This document shows, piece by piece, positions 33,226-34,143 of a stretch of 34,143 nt of DNA. The DNA comes from Frankiales bacterium (lineage in GTDB: Bacteria; Actinomycetota; Actinomycetes; Mycobacteriales; SCTD01). Position 1 is the stretch's first letter; the number at the start of each line of letters is the position of its first letter. The stretch lies in NCBI GenBank assembly GCA_025965475.1, contig JAOPWV010000044.1, positions 1 through 34,143 of the forward strand, given 5' to 3'. The notes under the pieces were generated by a model. That model was not told the origin of the DNA. It searched no databases and saw only the letters and a program-made list of their open reading frames with translations. A program made the position numbers and the translations under genes.

Positions 33226-33516
33226 TCAGAGGTCGTCGTCGTCGACCGGCGGGCCGTCGTCGTCCGGTCGCGGCCGGACCGTGACCCGGCTCATCCATGT
33301 GCCCGGCACAGGCCCGAGGCCGGGCACGTCGGTCAGGTCCGGGACCCGCGCCATGGTCAGGTCCTCCAGCGCGCGTACGAGTGCACGGGGTCCGGAGTCC
33401 TCAGGCGGCCGCGTCCCCGCGTCGAGCTCGACCTCTTCCGCCGCGCTCAGGACATCCTCCACGTCCTCCACGCGCACCTGCAGGTCGATGCGCACGAGGT
33501 AGTCACGGGCAGCCAC
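33226..33516 (-). CDS. small acidic protein of unknown function
   Basis: A 96-residue acidic protein that starts MAARDYLVRIDLQVRVEDVEDV and ends in an Asp-rich tail (PDDDGPPVDDDDL). The first half alternates strand and helix patterns; there is no signal peptide. It is convergent with the hydrolase gene and lies 103 bases beyond the PepSY gene on the same strand. I recognise no family. Confidence 0.62.
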   Translation of the reverse strand: MAARDYLVRIDLQVRVEDVEDVLSAAEEVELDAGTRPPEDSGPRALVRALEDLTMARVPDLTDVPGLGPVPGTWMSRVTVRPRPDDDGPPVDDDDL

Positions 33517-33573
33517 CGGACGACCGTCCCACCTGGGCGCCGCTTCCGGAACCCCCGTTGCCGGACAGCAGGC

Positions 33574-33607
33574 GGCCCCGGAGCCCCGGTGGACGGGACC
33601 CGGGGCC
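33574..33607 (-). terminator. candidate hairpin terminator of the PepSY gene
   Basis: GGCCCCGG (33,574-33,581) pairs perfectly with CCGGGGCC (33,600-33,607) across an 18-base loop that is itself GC-rich. It lies 12 bases beyond the stop of the PepSY gene. There is no T-run. Confidence 0.4.
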
Positions 33608-33619
33608 GGCCACTGGCGC

Positions 33620-34143
33620 CTAGCGGGTCCGCGTGGTGACGACGCCGAACGTCGAGTTCAGCAGCACCTCGACGTGCGTCCCGTCCGCCTTGGTGACGTG
33701 GGCCTCGTAGACGGCGCCCGTGGGGCCGTCCTTCTCCGCGCTCGTCCGCTCCACCGTGCCGCCGGGTACGGCGGCGAGGGCCGCCGCCTTCACCTTCGCG
33801 GCGACGTCCGTCGCCAGGGCGGCCTCACCCGAGCCGCCCCGGCCATGCCCGGGGCCAGCCCCGCGGCCATGGCCGTGGTCACCGCCGGCCGGCTCCGTCT
33901 CGGTGTTGACGACCGCATATGCGCTGTCGAACTGCAGCTTCACGCGGCTGCCGTCCGCCTTGGTGACGTGGGCCTCGTAGACGGCACCGGTCACGCCGTC
34001 GTTCTCGGAGCTCGTCCGGTCGACCGTGCCACCGGGCACGGCGGCAAGAGCGGCCGCCTTCACCCCCGCGGCCACGTCGGCCGCGAGCGCGGTCTCGCCC
34101 GAGCCGCCGCCGCGCTCGGCCCGGTCCGCGGCCTTCGAGGTCG
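33620..34143 (-). CDS. tandem PepSY domain protein, 5' end outside the window
   Basis: At least 173 residues of a protein that continues beyond the window edge; the frame is open to base 34,143, so the GTG at 34,075 is not the true start. It holds two PepSY-like units with 90-residue spacing, each reading VKAAALAAVPGGTVxRT, then GAVYEAHVTKADGxxV and a final strand. A His/Gly-rich linker (GGDHGHGRGAGPGHGRGG) separates them. PepSY domains are found in secreted inhibitors and redox or metal-related envelope proteins. The signal peptide, if any, is out of view. Confidence 0.85.
   Translation of the reverse strand, partial: TSKAADRAERGGGSGETALAADVAAGVKAAALAAVPGGTVDRTSSENDGVTGAVYEAHVTKADGSRVKLQFDSAYAVVNTETEPAGGDHGHGRGAGPGHGRGGSGEAALATDVAAKVKAAALAAVPGGTVERTSAEKDGPTGAVYEAHVTKADGTHVEVLLNSTFGVVTTRTR
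33620..34143 (-). repeat. 270-bp tandem repeat inside the PepSY gene
   Basis: Sequence from 33,681 recurs at 33,951, with long identical runs, and shows a 270-base (90-codon) period. It reflects domain duplication within the gene. Confidence 0.8.

Noticed and set aside
1-34143. CRISPR arrays or transposon inverted repeats
   Set aside because: No regularly spaced short repeats and no transposase-like protein were seen.

Overview
The window is very GC-rich DNA with strong third-position G/C bias, frequent GTG starts and F420-type oxidoreductase families. This points to a soil-type actinobacterium; I cannot name a genus from the sequence. It opens with a tRNA-Ser(UGA) gene on the minus strand and ends inside a PepSY-repeat gene.

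Region 1 (about 90 to 17,400) is a compact aromatic catabolism cluster built around a divergent control region at 11,835-12,234. Rightwards run a 2-oxopent-4-enoate hydratase, a 4-hydroxy-2-oxovalerate aldolase, a TfdB/MhpA-type FAD hydroxylase and an acylating acetaldehyde dehydrogenase. Leftwards run an MhpB-like (LigB class III) extradiol dioxygenase, an IclR regulator, an SDR, an MmgE/PrpD protein, an arylmalonate-decarboxylase-like protein, a NitT/TauT-type ABC importer (permease, lipoprotein, ATPase), an MFS transporter, an alpha/beta hydrolase of the meta-cleavage type and a luciferase-like F420-type oxidoreductase. Together these give uptake, ring hydroxylation, meta cleavage, hydrolysis, hydration, aldol cleavage and acetyl-CoA formation. 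The SDR, PrpD and decarboxylase-like trio presumably remodels a side chain or ring before or after cleavage, but the substrate is not readable. Two identical 14-bp palindromes (TGGAACGCGTTCCA), one on each side of the divergent promoter region, are likely operators for the IclR protein.

The tRNA-Ser 5' half plus its promoter region is repeated, in decayed form, at 17,374-17,437. The catabolic cluster lies between the two copies, so it may be a tRNA-targeted genomic island, although no integrase gene remains in view.

Region 2 (17,500 to 25,800) looks like ordinary chromosomal accessory content: a BNR-repeat lipoprotein, a PF03773-type permease, a CaCA cation antiporter with a convincing yybP-ykoY (Mn2+) riboswitch in its leader, a DUF6777 protein, a small helical protein with a hemerythrin, a PRC-barrel protein and a DUF5996 protein.

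Region 3 (25,900 to 34,143) holds a fragment of a deazaflavin-dependent nitroreductase-like gene, a perfect 17-bp hairpin, an ABC-2 exporter operon with a NarL-type two-component system, a GAF-PAS-GGDEF diguanylate cyclase, a type 1 copper lipoprotein, a two-gene operon with an alpha/beta hydrolase whose nucleophile is replaced by Asp, a small unknown protein, and a tandem PepSY protein cut by the window end.
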